Below, piece by piece: positions 20,954 to 29,800 of a stretch of DNA of 64,000 nucleotides (position 1 is the first letter of the stretch; every line of letters starts with the position of its first letter). Below the pieces are notes generated by a model that saw only the letters and a list, made by a program, of their open reading frames with translations, was not told where the DNA came from and did no database searches. The translations under genes were made by a program, and so were the position numbers. Source of the DNA: Propionibacteriaceae bacterium ZF39 (GTDB lineage: Bacteria; Actinomycetota; Actinomycetes; Propionibacteriales; Propionibacteriaceae); NCBI GenBank assembly GCA_039565995.1, contig CP154795.1:744001-808000 (forward strand). The letters run 5' to 3'.

Positions 20954-21895
20954 TCAGTGCTCCTCGCGCGCGGACTTCCGCATCTGGGTGAACTTGTCCG
21001 GCCCGACGCCGTCGAGGCTGACGCCGGCCTCGCCGTCCTGGACCATCTGGGCATGATCGGGCACTTCCTGCGAATGATCGCGGGGCATGCGCTGATAGCC
21101 GGTGGAGGCGGGACGCTCGGGCAGCTCCAGCTCGGGCAGCTCGGTCTCTTCCCACGGAATCGTGGTGAGCAGGTGGTGGATCATGTTGAGCCGGGCGCGG
21201 CGCTTGTCCTCCGACTCGATCACATTCCACCGGGCCTCGGGAATGTCGGTGTGGACCATCATCTCGTCCTTGGCCCGGGAATAGTCCTCCCAGCGCGTCA
21301 GAGATTCGAGGTCGGTGGGGGAGAGTTTCCAGCGCCGCATCGGATCGGTGAGACGTGAGCGGAATCGGCTTTCCTGCTCGTGGTCGGAGACCGAGAACCA
21401 ATACTTCCGCAGGAAGATCCCGTCCTCGACGAGCAGTCGTTCGAAGATGGGGCACTGGTGCAGGAAACGCCGATATTCGTCGGCGGTGCAATAGCCCATG
21501 ACTTTCTCGACGCCGGCCCGGTTATACCACGACCGGTCAAACAGCACGATCTCGCCGGCCGCGGGGAGGTTCTCCACATAGCGCTGGAAATACCACTGCG
21601 TCTTCTGGCGCTCGGTCGGCGTCGGGAGGGCGATGATCGAGGCAATGCGCGGGTTGAGATATTCGGTGACCCGCTTGATCGCGCCGCCCTTGCCGGCCGC
21701 ATCGCGGCCTTCGAAGACGATCACCACGCGCTTGCCGTTGGCCTTGACCCATTCCTGCATCTTGACGAGCTCGCCCTGGAGCCGGAACAACTCGGCCTCA
21801 TAGAGCGCCTTGTCCATGCGCTTGACCTTGCCGTTGCCGTTGTTGCCGTTCTTCTTCGACGACTTGTCGTGCTTGGAATGCTTGGAGTCACCCAT
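20954..21895 (-). CDS. ppk2: Polyphosphate kinase 2
   Basis: A 313-residue PPK2 enzyme that transfers phosphate between polyphosphate and nucleotides. It has the P-loop FEGRDAAGKGGAIKR, the lid segment LPTPTERQKTQWYFQRY and the second acidic motif LFDRSWYNRAGVEKVMGYC. The N-terminus is a Lys/Ser/Asn-rich tail (HSKHDKSSKKNGNNGNGK); the C-terminal 50 residues are a poorly conserved extension. A one-domain, class I-like PPK2 fits. treY lies 18 bp downstream of its start on the same strand, so treY-ppk2-alkZ-like may form one unit. Confidence 0.93.
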   Translation of the reverse strand: MGDSKHSKHDKSSKKNGNNGNGKVKRMDKALYEAELFRLQGELVKMQEWVKANGKRVVIVFEGRDAAGKGGAIKRVTEYLNPRIASIIALPTPTERQKTQWYFQRYVENLPAAGEIVLFDRSWYNRAGVEKVMGYCTADEYRRFLHQCPIFERLLVEDGIFLRKYWFSVSDHEQESRFRSRLTDPMRRWKLSPTDLESLTRWEDYSRAKDEMMVHTDIPEARWNVIESEDKRRARLNMIHHLLTTIPWEETELPELELPERPASTGYQRMPRDHSQEVPDHAQMVQDGEAGVSLDGVGPDKFTQMRKSAREEH

Positions 21896-21913
21896 CTGCC
21901 GAGCCTATCGCTT

Positions 21914-24193
21914 TCAGTCGCGCACGAGCAGGGCCACCGGATAGTGCCCGAAGAGCTCATCGGGTTTGGTGTCGCCCGTGTGCACCGCGCCCGTGAGCAC
22001 ATCGCGCCACGTGCCCTCCAGTGGCAGCACCGTGTCGGCCCAGCCGTGGTGATCCGTCGACAGGGTGTAGGGCAGCCGCGTCACGGCCGTGATCGCCCCG
22101 CCGCGGTCGAACGCGAGCAGGTGGTGCGCCGACGTCCCGGACGCGACCACTGGGGCGTACCCGGTGAAAAGGTCGGAACGCTCGCGCCGCAGCCGCAGCG
22201 CCTGCCGGACCACCCAGAATTTCGCGGCCCCGGTGCCGTCGATCCACGGGGCCTCGGTGAGGTCCAGCAGCGCGCGCCGCGCTGCGAAGTCCACCGGGCG
22301 ACGGTTGTCGGGATCGACGAGCGAGTCGTCCCAGAGCTCGGTGCCCTGATAAACGTCGGGTATGCCCGGCATGGTCAGCTGCACCAGCTTCTGCCCGAGC
22401 GAGTTGGCCCAGCCGGGCTGCTCGATCAGGGCGAGCAGGCGGCAGAGGCCGTCGTTGAGGTTTTCATCGTCGTACGCCAGGTCGACCGCCGCGTGCACCT
22501 GCGCCTCGAACTCGGCATCGGGATGCGTCCAGCTCGTGCCGGTGAAAGCCTCGCGCATGGCCTTCTCGGCGTACGCGTGCATGCGCTCGCGCTCGATCAG
22601 GCCGGCCCCGAGGAACACCTGGCCGAGCAGGTTGGCGAACGAGCGATCCGTGATGCCGGAGCGGTCGATGAACTCCTCGAGCCACGGCGTGACCAGTTCG
22701 CGCAGCTCGGCCAGCACCGCCAGCCGAGCCCGGACGTCCTCGCCCCGCTTGGTGTCGTGGGTCGAGAGGGAGGTCATCGACTTCGGCTGGTGCTCCTGCC
22801 GGCGCGCCATCGCGCGGTGGAACGCATCGGGCTCCATCCCGAACTGTGCGGGGTTGCCGCCGACCTCGTTGAGGGCGACGAAACGATTGGCGCGATAGTA
22901 CGCCGTGTCCTCGACGCCCTTCGCCATCACAGCGCCCGAGAACTGCTGGAACCGGCGGGCCACCTCGGCGGTCGGGTCGGCCAGGCGCAGGACGAGCAGA
23001 TCGATCGTCGGGGCGAGGTCGGGATGCTCCTCGCGCGCGGCGGTCGCGGCCGCGTGGAGCCGTTCGATGCCGACGGGCACATAGGACCGGTAGACCTCGA
23101 GGTGGGCGGCGATCGAGGTCAGCGCGCGGCGAACCTCCTCCGCCGGCAGATCCGGCACCAGGCGCGTGAGCCGGTCGCGCTCGGCCGGCAGCAGGATCGT
23201 CGCCGCCTGGGTCTTGCCGTGCAGGATGTGGGCGGCCAGGTCGCGCTCGTCGCCGACCAAGGTGCGCTGGAAGTCGGTGAAGGTCTCCTCGCCGGCGGGG
23301 TCGATGAACACCTGGTTGATCTCGGTCATCGCGTCATAGCCCGTGGTGCCGTGGATCAACCAGCTGTCGGGCAGTTCCTCGCCGTGCTCGAGGATCTTCT
23401 CGGCGGTGATCCAGAGCCCCGTGGCGGCCGCGGCGAGCCCGTCGAAATAGTCCTCCGGGTCCACGAGCCCGTCCGGATGGTCCACCCGCAACCCGTCCAC
23501 ATCGCCCTCGCGGATCATCCGGAAGATGCGCTCGTGGGTCTGTTCGAAGACCGTCGGGTCCTCCTGGCGTACGCCCGCCAGGGTCGTCACAGCGAAGAAC
23601 CGCCGGTAGTTGAGCTCCGTGTTGCCCGTCTCCCAGTGCGCCAGGCGATAGTGCTGGCGGGCGTGGACGTCCGCGACCGAGTCGCCCTCGGCGTAGGTTC
23701 CGGGAGCGATCGGAAACCGGTGCTCGTGGTAGCGCAACTCGGCGCCGGAGTCCGTGGAGACCACCTGGAGTGCCTCGAACCCGTCGTCACCGAGGACGGG
23801 CAGGTGGAGGGGGCCGGCGTCCCAGTTGATATCGAACCAGGGCGCGTACGCCGAATCGCGGCCGTGCGTCAGCACATCCCACCAGGCCGGGTTTTCCGCC
23901 GGGACCGAGATGCCGAGATGGTTGGGCACGATGTCGAGGACGACCTTCAGGCCCTTGGCATGAGCCGCATCGACGAGCCGCCGCCAGCCCTCCTCGCCAC
24001 CGCGAGCGGGGTCGATGGTGGTCGGATCGACGGTGTCGTAGCCGTGGTCGGAACCCGTCGTGGCCGTGAGGACGGGGGACAGATAGACCGCATCGACGCC
24101 GAGATCGACGAGATAGTCGGTCAGGTCGGCCGCATCGGCAAGGGTCAGCGAGGGACGGATCTGCAGGCGGTAGGTCGACGTGGGTGTGCGCAC
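21914..24193 (-). CDS. treY: Malto-oligosyltrehalose synthase
   Basis: A 759-residue GH13 enzyme that turns the reducing end of maltodextrins into a terminal trehalose unit. The N-terminus TPTSTYRLQIRPSLTL is diagnostic of TreY. The nucleophile region DVDGLRVDHPDGLVDPEDYF and acid/base region WITAEKILEHGEELP are intact, as is the C-terminal MPGIPDVYQGTELWDDSLVDPDNRRPVDF. Partners treZ and treX are not next to it, although the upstream neighbour here is a divergent unrelated gene, so the pathway must be completed elsewhere. No terminator separates it from ppk2. Confidence 0.95.
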   Translation of the reverse strand: MRTPTSTYRLQIRPSLTLADAADLTDYLVDLGVDAVYLSPVLTATTGSDHGYDTVDPTTIDPARGGEEGWRRLVDAAHAKGLKVVLDIVPNHLGISVPAENPAWWDVLTHGRDSAYAPWFDINWDAGPLHLPVLGDDGFEALQVVSTDSGAELRYHEHRFPIAPGTYAEGDSVADVHARQHYRLAHWETGNTELNYRRFFAVTTLAGVRQEDPTVFEQTHERIFRMIREGDVDGLRVDHPDGLVDPEDYFDGLAAAATGLWITAEKILEHGEELPDSWLIHGTTGYDAMTEINQVFIDPAGEETFTDFQRTLVGDERDLAAHILHGKTQAATILLPAERDRLTRLVPDLPAEEVRRALTSIAAHLEVYRSYVPVGIERLHAAATAAREEHPDLAPTIDLLVLRLADPTAEVARRFQQFSGAVMAKGVEDTAYYRANRFVALNEVGGNPAQFGMEPDAFHRAMARRQEHQPKSMTSLSTHDTKRGEDVRARLAVLAELRELVTPWLEEFIDRSGITDRSFANLLGQVFLGAGLIERERMHAYAEKAMREAFTGTSWTHPDAEFEAQVHAAVDLAYDDENLNDGLCRLLALIEQPGWANSLGQKLVQLTMPGIPDVYQGTELWDDSLVDPDNRRPVDFAARRALLDLTEAPWIDGTGAAKFWVVRQALRLRRERSDLFTGYAPVVASGTSAHHLLAFDRGGAITAVTRLPYTLSTDHHGWADTVLPLEGTWRDVLTGAVHTGDTKPDELFGHYPVALLVRD

Positions 24194-24245
24194 AACATCA
24201 CCCTAACCAAGCGCACAGACAGAACCTGCCGGCGCCATGTGCTTA

Positions 24246-24264
24246 AATGATACGCGTTCTCAAT
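24246..24264 (+). promoter_or_regulatory. Zur/Fur-type operator upstream of aztD
   Basis: AATGATACGCGTTCTCAAT, 15 bp before the start codon, resembles the imperfect AT-flanked palindrome (ATGANAAC...GTTNTCAT) recognised by Zur in actinobacteria. It stands out as AT-rich in a GC-rich region. The downstream gene is a zinc metallochaperone, which supports zinc-responsive repression. Direct binding is inference. Confidence 0.5.
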
Positions 24265-24279
24265 ATCAGGAGGTAGTTC

Positions 24280-25512
24280 ATGCGTACACATCTGCGCGCC
24301 CGTCTCGTCGGAGCGGCCTTGATCGGGGTGACGGGTCTGGCCCTCAGTGCCTGCTCGGGAGCCCAACCCGCGGGCAGCCCCGGCGGAGCCGAACCGGACC
24401 GCACGTCATCGAGCGCGCCGGAGGTGACGAACGCGCGGCTGGGCATCACCTATGACGGCGGCGTGATGATCGTCGAGGAGGAGACGATGAAACACCTCGG
24501 TGACCTCAGGGCCGAGGGGCAGCTGAGCATTCGCCCGGCCGGCGATCAGCGCCATCTGCTGGTCTCGGTGGCCGAGGGGTTCCGGGTGCTCGACACGGGC
24601 GTGGAGGTGAGGGGTCACGACGACCATGTCCATCTCTATGGTCACGACCCGAAGCTGACCGATGTCGTCTTCCCTGCGCCCAAGCCCGGTCATGCGGTCG
24701 TCCACGACAACCGGCTCGCCCTGTTCAGCGACGAGGCCGGGACCATCCAGGTGCTCGATCCGCACGACCTGCTCAAGGGGCCGGCCGCGGCGACAACCAC
24801 CACGGTGCCGGCGCATCACGGCGTGGCCGTCCCCACCGCCGACGGGCTGATCGTGTCCCGCCCCGAGGTCAACGGCGTCAACGTCCTCGATGCCTCCGGA
24901 GCCGTCAGGGCGACCACCAGCGATTGCCCCAAGCTGCACGGCGAGGCCACCGCCAATGAGGCGGTCACCTTCGGTTGCGCCGACGGGACGATCATCGTCA
25001 GGGATGCGGAGATCACCAAGGTCACCTCACCGGACGCAGGCGGTCGCATGGCCACCCAGGTCGGCTCCCACAACTCCGACATCGTGCTCGCCGACTATCG
25101 CCTCGAGGGTCAGCCACTCGACAGGGTCGCCCTCGTCGACACCGAGTCGGACAGCATCCGGGTGGTCCAACTCCCGGCGCCCTATTCGAGCCGTTCCCTC
25201 GGCCGTGTTGCCGAGGGTCAGGCTCTGGTCCTGACCACCGACGGCAACCTCCACATCATCAATGAGAAGGATGGCTCGGTCACGGGCGTGATCAAGGTGA
25301 TCGAACCCTGGATCGCTCCCGAGAAGTTCTCCGATCCTCGCCCGGCACTGCGGGTCGTCGGCAACATTGCCTACGTCACCGAGCCGGCCTCGTCGAAGCT
25401 CCACGCCGTCCACCTGCCCACGTCGGAACTCGTCGATTCGGTCACCCTGCCGCACGTCCCCAACCAGATCGCCGATGTCGGCCTGGGGGCCGAGGCTCAT
25501 CACCACGACTGA
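24280..25512 (+). CDS. aztD: AztD-type zinc metallochaperone lipoprotein
   Basis: A 410-residue exported lipoprotein: a signal peptide with lipobox LSAC (Cys about residue 25), a Ser/Pro/Gly linker, then a beta-propeller. The propeller has the AztD family blocks LGITYDGGVMIVEE, RPAGDQRHLLVSVAEGFRVL, the metal-binding GHDDHVHLYGHD, HHGVAVPTADGL and KLHGEATANEAVTFGC, and ends HHHD. AztD hands zinc to the solute-binding protein AztC of the AztABC importer. No aztABC genes lie beside it, so they must be elsewhere or replaced. The start has a strong AGGAGG site and lies behind a Zur-like box. Confidence 0.85.
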   Translation: MRTHLRARLVGAALIGVTGLALSACSGAQPAGSPGGAEPDRTSSSAPEVTNARLGITYDGGVMIVEEETMKHLGDLRAEGQLSIRPAGDQRHLLVSVAEGFRVLDTGVEVRGHDDHVHLYGHDPKLTDVVFPAPKPGHAVVHDNRLALFSDEAGTIQVLDPHDLLKGPAAATTTTVPAHHGVAVPTADGLIVSRPEVNGVNVLDASGAVRATTSDCPKLHGEATANEAVTFGCADGTIIVRDAEITKVTSPDAGGRMATQVGSHNSDIVLADYRLEGQPLDRVALVDTESDSIRVVQLPAPYSSRSLGRVAEGQALVLTTDGNLHIINEKDGSVTGVIKVIEPWIAPEKFSDPRPALRVVGNIAYVTEPASSKLHAVHLPTSELVDSVTLPHVPNQIADVGLGAEAHHHD

Positions 25513-25521
25513 TCGGTCGGT

Positions 25522-25577
25522 GCCGGGGCGTGGCGCGGCCGCGCCCCGGCCGTGCCGGAGACAGCCATCGCCGGCAC
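25522..25577 (+). terminator. Two consecutive GC-rich hairpins after aztD
   Basis: GCCGGGGCG/CGCCCCGGC (25522-25550) forms a 9-bp stem, followed by GTGCCGG/CCGGCAC (about 25553-25576). There is no clear T-run. They lie between the aztD stop and the promoter of the next gene and probably end aztD transcription. Confidence 0.5.
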
Positions 25578-25601
25578 GGTGTTTCGGCTCCGGCTCTCGA
25601 T

Positions 25602-25607
25602 TAGGCT
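25602..25607 (+). promoter_or_regulatory. -10 box of a leaderless DUF4921 transcript
   Basis: TAGGCT is followed after 6 nt by the GTG start at 25614, with no Shine-Dalgarno sequence. Confidence 0.5.
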
Positions 25608-25613
25608 CTTGTC

Positions 25614-26951
25614 GTGTTGAGCGCTCATCTTCCCGAAGCGGCGTACCTCTCCCGGATGCGGGACGGCACCGTCAAGCAGGTGAATCCCTTCACGGGATCC
25701 CAGATCTGGACGGTCCCGGGCCGGGGCAATCGACCCCTGGGCGTCGTCAGCCCGGACCCCAAGCCGATCACGGCCGAGGACCACACGAAACACTGCGCAT
25801 TCTGTTCGGATCGCTATCTGGAGACCCCGCCCGAGAAGGGGCGGATGGTGCGCGACGAGAATGGCTGGCGTACGCTCCTGCGGCTTCCGGCCGAGGAACT
25901 CTTCGACACCATCGCCGAATTCCGCCGGGTCCCCAACCTCTTCGCGATCCTGTCCTATGACTATTGGCACGAGAATTACGGCTATGAATTGCCGCCCCAC
26001 ATCGAGGAACGCCGCCAGAACTATCTGGCCAGTGAGGCGGGCCTCGCGCATGTTCTGAAAGTCTGCGAGCAGAAGGCTCGTGCTGGTGGGATGACCCCGG
26101 AGGCGTGGGCGGCCCTCGATCGGGAGTCGCAGCTGGCCGGGTCGTGGGGGTTCTTCGGGAGTACGCACGATGTCGTCATCGGTCGCCGGCATTTCGTCGA
26201 CGGCGCGACCAGGGACAATCAGCTCGCCTCGTCGGGAACGCTGACGCCGGAGGAGCATTTCCGTTATACGGAGTTCACGGTCGAGGCGATGCGGACGCTC
26301 TATTCGATGAATCGGTATGCCCGCTATGTCGCCGTTTTCCAGAACTGGCTCAAGCCCGCCGGTGCGTCGTTCGATCATCTCCACAAGCAGCTCGCGGCGA
26401 TCGACGAGCGGGGCGTACAAACCGAGCTCGAGCTCTCCCGCGTTCGCGCGAATCCGAACCTGTTCAACGAGGGCGCGGTGAACTATGCGTCCTATCAGAA
26501 CCTTGTCATCGCGGAGAACGACTATGCGGTGGCGTTCGCCGGATTCGGGCATCGCTATCCGACGCTGGAGATCTATTCCAAGGCGCGTACGCCCGAACCC
26601 TGGCTCCACACCGAAGCCGAAATGCGTGCCATGTCCGATCTGATCCATGCGTGCCAGGCGGCCACCGGGCCGGATGTGCCGAGTAACGAGGAGTGGCACC
26701 ACAAGGCCCCCGATGTGGACGTGCCGATGCCCTGGCGTGTGATGCTCAAGTGGCGGGTGTCGACGCTGGCGGGGTTCGAGGGTGGCACGAAGATCTATCT
26801 CAACACCATCGATCCCTGGACCCTGCGCGATCGGGTCGTGCTCGAGCTCTTCCGCCTCCGCGCCGAGGGGCGCATCGCCGACAACCTGCGCATCGCCACC
26901 GAGTGCGAGTGCCGGCCCAACTGCCTGCGCTACAACCCGCAGTTGCGCTGA
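25614..26951 (+). CDS. DUF4921 family protein, GalT/HIT-like nucleotidyl transferase fold
   Basis: A 445-residue protein resembling DUF4921 proteins of actinobacteria. Features in common with galactose-1-phosphate uridylyltransferases are the zinc-type pair in HTKHCAFCSDR, the segment VPNLFAILSYDYWHENYGYE, and the HIT-like active-site block KPAGASFDHLHKQ, where the HxH pair would carry the nucleotidyl-His intermediate. A C-terminal cysteine cluster, ATECECRPNCLRYNP, may bind a second metal. A nucleotide-sugar or nucleotide phosphorylase activity is likely, but the substrate is unknown. It is monocistronic. Confidence 0.75.
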   Translation: MLSAHLPEAAYLSRMRDGTVKQVNPFTGSQIWTVPGRGNRPLGVVSPDPKPITAEDHTKHCAFCSDRYLETPPEKGRMVRDENGWRTLLRLPAEELFDTIAEFRRVPNLFAILSYDYWHENYGYELPPHIEERRQNYLASEAGLAHVLKVCEQKARAGGMTPEAWAALDRESQLAGSWGFFGSTHDVVIGRRHFVDGATRDNQLASSGTLTPEEHFRYTEFTVEAMRTLYSMNRYARYVAVFQNWLKPAGASFDHLHKQLAAIDERGVQTELELSRVRANPNLFNEGAVNYASYQNLVIAENDYAVAFAGFGHRYPTLEIYSKARTPEPWLHTEAEMRAMSDLIHACQAATGPDVPSNEEWHHKAPDVDVPMPWRVMLKWRVSTLAGFEGGTKIYLNTIDPWTLRDRVVLELFRLRAEGRIADNLRIATECECRPNCLRYNPQLR

Positions 26952-27179
26952 CAGGTTCCATCGACCCAGATCCGTGGGGTCGTGCTGTGGGCGCTATGCA
27001 GCTGCTTCCGCAGCGGAAGCGCTTGGCCCCCCCATCTGAGACCTCGCTCTGGCACTTGCGACTTCCCTCGCTCTGGCGCACTCCGCGACATGGGCGCTTC
27101 TTCGCGGCGTGGCGCACGGTCGGGAAGTGGAGTTCAGGTAGGGAGGTGCGGACCCCCCGGCGTACACGTTGGGAGGTGC
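26952..27179. other. Intergenic region with weak hairpin and partial dispersed repeat (copy B)
   Basis: Two genes converge here. GCTTCCG/CGGAAGC (27004-27020) is a short hairpin that could end the DUF4921 transcript. From about 27090 the sequence matches the dispersed repeat: GCGTGGCGCACGGTCGG at 27108-27124, GGGAGGT, then GGCGTACACGTTGGGAGGT ending at the 3' end of the neighbouring gene. This copy is degraded and lacks the perfect hairpin. Confidence 0.5.
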
Positions 27180-27761
27180 TCAGCGGCGCAGGGTCCGGGC
27201 CGTACGGAACGCGTCGCCCTGGTGCAGACCCGAGCTGGTCTCGGCGAGGATGCGATCGATCAGGCGCCGCGGGCTCTTCCAGGTGAGGGCCCGACGGTCG
27301 TGGTTCATGCCGTACTCCGACACGATGTCCTTCAGCTGATCCAGCTCCAGGCGCGCGAGTTGCTGCTCGAGCCCCGACTCGCCGAGTTCGGCCATGACGG
27401 CATAGGGGTTGAGGACGCTCCGCTCCCGCAGTCGGCGGGTCTCGACCGGTGTGGGCTGCGGAATCACCGCCTCTTGGGCGTACGCCTCAGCGGCCTCCGG
27501 GGCCCGCTTCTTCGTCCGCGGCGGCGGGGGACCGTCGGGCCAGAGCGCATCGGGCGTGGGCGGGGAACTGGGCGTACCCTCTCGAGGAATCAACTCACCC
27601 GCCGCCGAGAGTGCAGTCGCGAGCTCGCGCCGGAAAGACTCGTTGCGGCCGGCTTCGGCGGCGAGTACGCCGACGAGTCGCGCGAGCTGGCCCGCGAGGG
27701 GGTCGCCCGCTTCGGCGAGGTCACGCAGGGACGCGGTCGCGGCGTCGACGTCCTCAATCAT
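27180..27761 (-). CDS. Conserved hypothetical protein paired with ParA
   Basis: A 193-residue soluble protein with no motif I recognise. The N-terminal 55 residues are Ala/Leu/Glu-rich and probably helical, a Pro-rich linker follows (SSPPTPDALWPDGPPPP), then a more conserved-looking C-terminal region (SVLNPYAVMAELGESGLEQQ, RLELDQLKDIVSEYGM, RALTWKSPRRLIDRIL). It overlaps the parA-like gene by 8 bp, so the two are translated together. A partner or cargo adaptor of the ParA ATPase is a reasonable guess. The C-terminal block resembles short DNA- or protein-binding helices but cannot be assigned. Confidence 0.7.
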   Translation of the reverse strand: MIEDVDAATASLRDLAEAGDPLAGQLARLVGVLAAEAGRNESFRRELATALSAAGELIPREGTPSSPPTPDALWPDGPPPPRTKKRAPEAAEAYAQEAVIPQPTPVETRRLRERSVLNPYAVMAELGESGLEQQLARLELDQLKDIVSEYGMNHDRRALTWKSPRRLIDRILAETSSGLHQGDAFRTARTLRR

Positions 27762-28650
27762 CTGCGCGGTCCCCCTCCAGGCCGTCCGGTTCCGGGAGGG
27801 ACTCGACCCTGTCGTGGAAGGTCCTGGCCAGTCCGGAGAGGGTCCGCACGTGGGTCTGGCCGTACTTCACCGTCAGCGTCGAATACTCCTTGAACTCGGC
27901 AGCGGCGGCGATGTCGTTCGACTGCGGCACCCACGGCTCGAGCAGCTCCGGCAGGCTCGGGTTGCTGTTGAGCTTCTGGATGGTCGTCCAGTGCACCTTG
28001 GAATTGCGCTGGAACTTGGTCAACACCAGGCCGAGCTCGTGCGGCGCATCGAACTCGGCGTCCTCGGCGAACTCCTTGACGTATTCCTGGATCATCGGAA
28101 TGCCATAGGTGGAGAGGACGTCGGGGACGGTGGGAATGAGGTACGCCTCGGACATCCGCAGCGCGTTCATCGTGAGCCCGTCCATGCTGGGCGGGCAATC
28201 GATCAGGACATAGTCGTAGTCGTCCACCACGGGCTGGAGGCCATCGCGAAGGATCGTGTCCGGATCGCGCGAACCGCGGCTGGCCATCGCCATCGCGGTC
28301 AGCTGGCCCTGCATCCGCAGCACATTCGGCGACGAGGGCAACAGGTCGACCTCGGTCACGGCCCGGACGTTCGAGGCATTGCGCAGGATCGACTTCGGGG
28401 CATCCCAGGTCCGCTCGGCGGGGTCGTCGATCTCCTCGGCGAACAGGGTGGACATCGTGCGGCCGGCCTGGTGGGCCTGCATCCACTTTTCCTCGCCGAC
28501 GAGGGCGATGGTGAGGCTGATCTGGGGGTCGACATCGAGCAGCAGCACTCGCTTGCCCAGTTCGCCGGCCAGAAACTCCGCCAGCATGATCGTCGTCGTG
28601 GTCTTGGCCACGCCGCCCTTCATGTTGACGATCGAAACGACACGGGTCAT
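27754..28650 (-). CDS. ParA-family ATPase
   Basis: A 298-residue deviant Walker ATPase of the ParA/MinD group. The Walker A motif NMKGGVAKTTT is at residues 9-19, Walker A' LLLDVDPQ at about 38-45 and Walker B YVLIDCPPS further on. ATG 28650 is chosen because it has AGGAGC 5 nt upstream; a longer frame is not homologous. No ParB or parS-like site is nearby, and the chromosomal parAB pair normally sits at the origin, so this is probably an orphan positioning ATPase working with the overlapping downstream gene. Confidence 0.88.
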   Translation of the reverse strand: MTRVVSIVNMKGGVAKTTTTIMLAEFLAGELGKRVLLLDVDPQISLTIALVGEEKWMQAHQAGRTMSTLFAEEIDDPAERTWDAPKSILRNASNVRAVTEVDLLPSSPNVLRMQGQLTAMAMASRGSRDPDTILRDGLQPVVDDYDYVLIDCPPSMDGLTMNALRMSEAYLIPTVPDVLSTYGIPMIQEYVKEFAEDAEFDAPHELGLVLTKFQRNSKVHWTTIQKLNSNPSLPELLEPWVPQSNDIAAAAEFKEYSTLTVKYGQTHVRTLSGLARTFHDRVESLPEPDGLEGDRADD

Positions 28651-28800
28651 CGAAGCTCCTAGGACATTCGGCAGCCCGGATCGGCCGGTGCCGCGGAGCA
28701 GTCTAGGGTCCTTCGCCCGGGTCAGCCGGCGCCGTTCATCGGCTCGACCGGAAGCCTGTGGGTCCCTGGGTGCCAAAGATGTTTCGCCCTGGCGAGAGGG

Positions 28801-29790
28801 TCAGTAACCCAGCCGCTGCGGGCGTACCTCCTGCCAGGCGAGCGCGTCGCGGATGCCGTCGGTGAGGGTACGCTCCGCGCGCCAGTTGAGCAGGTCCGCC
28901 GCATGGTCCGCTGAGGCGTACACCCCGGCCACATCGCCCGGTCGAGCCGGTCCCTCGCGAACGTCGAGGTCGTGGCCGGTGGCTTCCTGGTACGCCTGCA
29001 CGAGGTCCCGGACCGTCGACGGCTTGCCCGTGCCGATGTTGATCGGCACATACGGCTGGTCGGCGCAGACCTGGTCGATGTTCTCGAGGGCGGCGACGTG
29101 GGCGCGCGCGAGGTCCCAGACGTGGATGTAGTCCCGCAGCCCCGATCCGTCCGGCGTCGGCCAGTCACAGCCGGTGATGGTGAAGGGCTCGTTGTTCAGG
29201 TCGGCGTTCATGATGCGGCCAAGGACGTGCGTGGGATCCGCGACCTGCTGGCCGGTGCGCAACTGCGGGTCGGCGCCGATCGGGTTGAAGTAGCGCAGCG
29301 GCAGCACCTGCAGCGCACCCGTCCTGGCCACGTCCTCGAGGACCCACTCCATCATGGCCTTGGTGCGGGCATACGGGCTCTGGGGGCCGAACGGACTGGT
29401 CTCGGTCACGAGGAAGTCGTCGGTGGAGGCATAGATCGACGCCGAGGAGGAGAACACGACCCGGCGGACGCCGTGGCGTACCAACGTCTCCGCCAGATCG
29501 ATGCTCTTCGACACGTTGGTGCGGTAGTAACCAATGGGGTCCGCCACCGACTCCGGCACGATGATCTTGGCCGCGCAGTGGACCACGGCGTCGATGCCCG
29601 TGGCCAGGACCTTGTCGAGCAGGACGACGTCGCCCACATCGCCCTCGAAGAACTCGCGCCCCTCCGTGAACTCCCGCCGGCCCGCGGACAGATCGTCCAG
29701 AACCACTACCTCGTGGCCCGCGTCCTGGCAGGCCGATCCGATCGTGGCGCCGATATACCCCGCGCCGCCCGTGATGAGTACCCGCATCAT
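28801..29790 (-). CDS. galE: UDP-glucose 4-epimerase
   Basis: A 329-residue short-chain dehydrogenase-type epimerase that interconverts UDP-glucose and UDP-galactose. It has the NAD-binding GGAGYIGATIG at the N-terminus, the catalytic Ser in VFSSSASIYAS, YxxxK as YARTK, and the C-terminal NIGTGKPSTVRDLVQAY. Two adjacent ATGs (29790 and 29787) follow GGGGAGTC. The DUF4921 GalT-like gene lies nearby but is not in the same operon. The 283-bp tandem duplication begins 10 bp upstream of the start. Confidence 0.92.
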   Translation of the reverse strand: MMRVLITGGAGYIGATIGSACQDAGHEVVVLDDLSAGRREFTEGREFFEGDVGDVVLLDKVLATGIDAVVHCAAKIIVPESVADPIGYYRTNVSKSIDLAETLVRHGVRRVVFSSSASIYASTDDFLVTETSPFGPQSPYARTKAMMEWVLEDVARTGALQVLPLRYFNPIGADPQLRTGQQVADPTHVLGRIMNADLNNEPFTITGCDWPTPDGSGLRDYIHVWDLARAHVAALENIDQVCADQPYVPINIGTGKPSTVRDLVQAYQEATGHDLDVREGPARPGDVAGVYASADHAADLLNWRAERTLTDGIRDALAWQEVRPQRLGY

Positions 29791-29800
29791 GACTCCCCTC

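Noticed and set aside
21380-24250. A 956-codon plus-strand frame across ppk2 and treY
   Set aside because: Antisense shadow of two genes with intact catalytic motifs on the minus strand.
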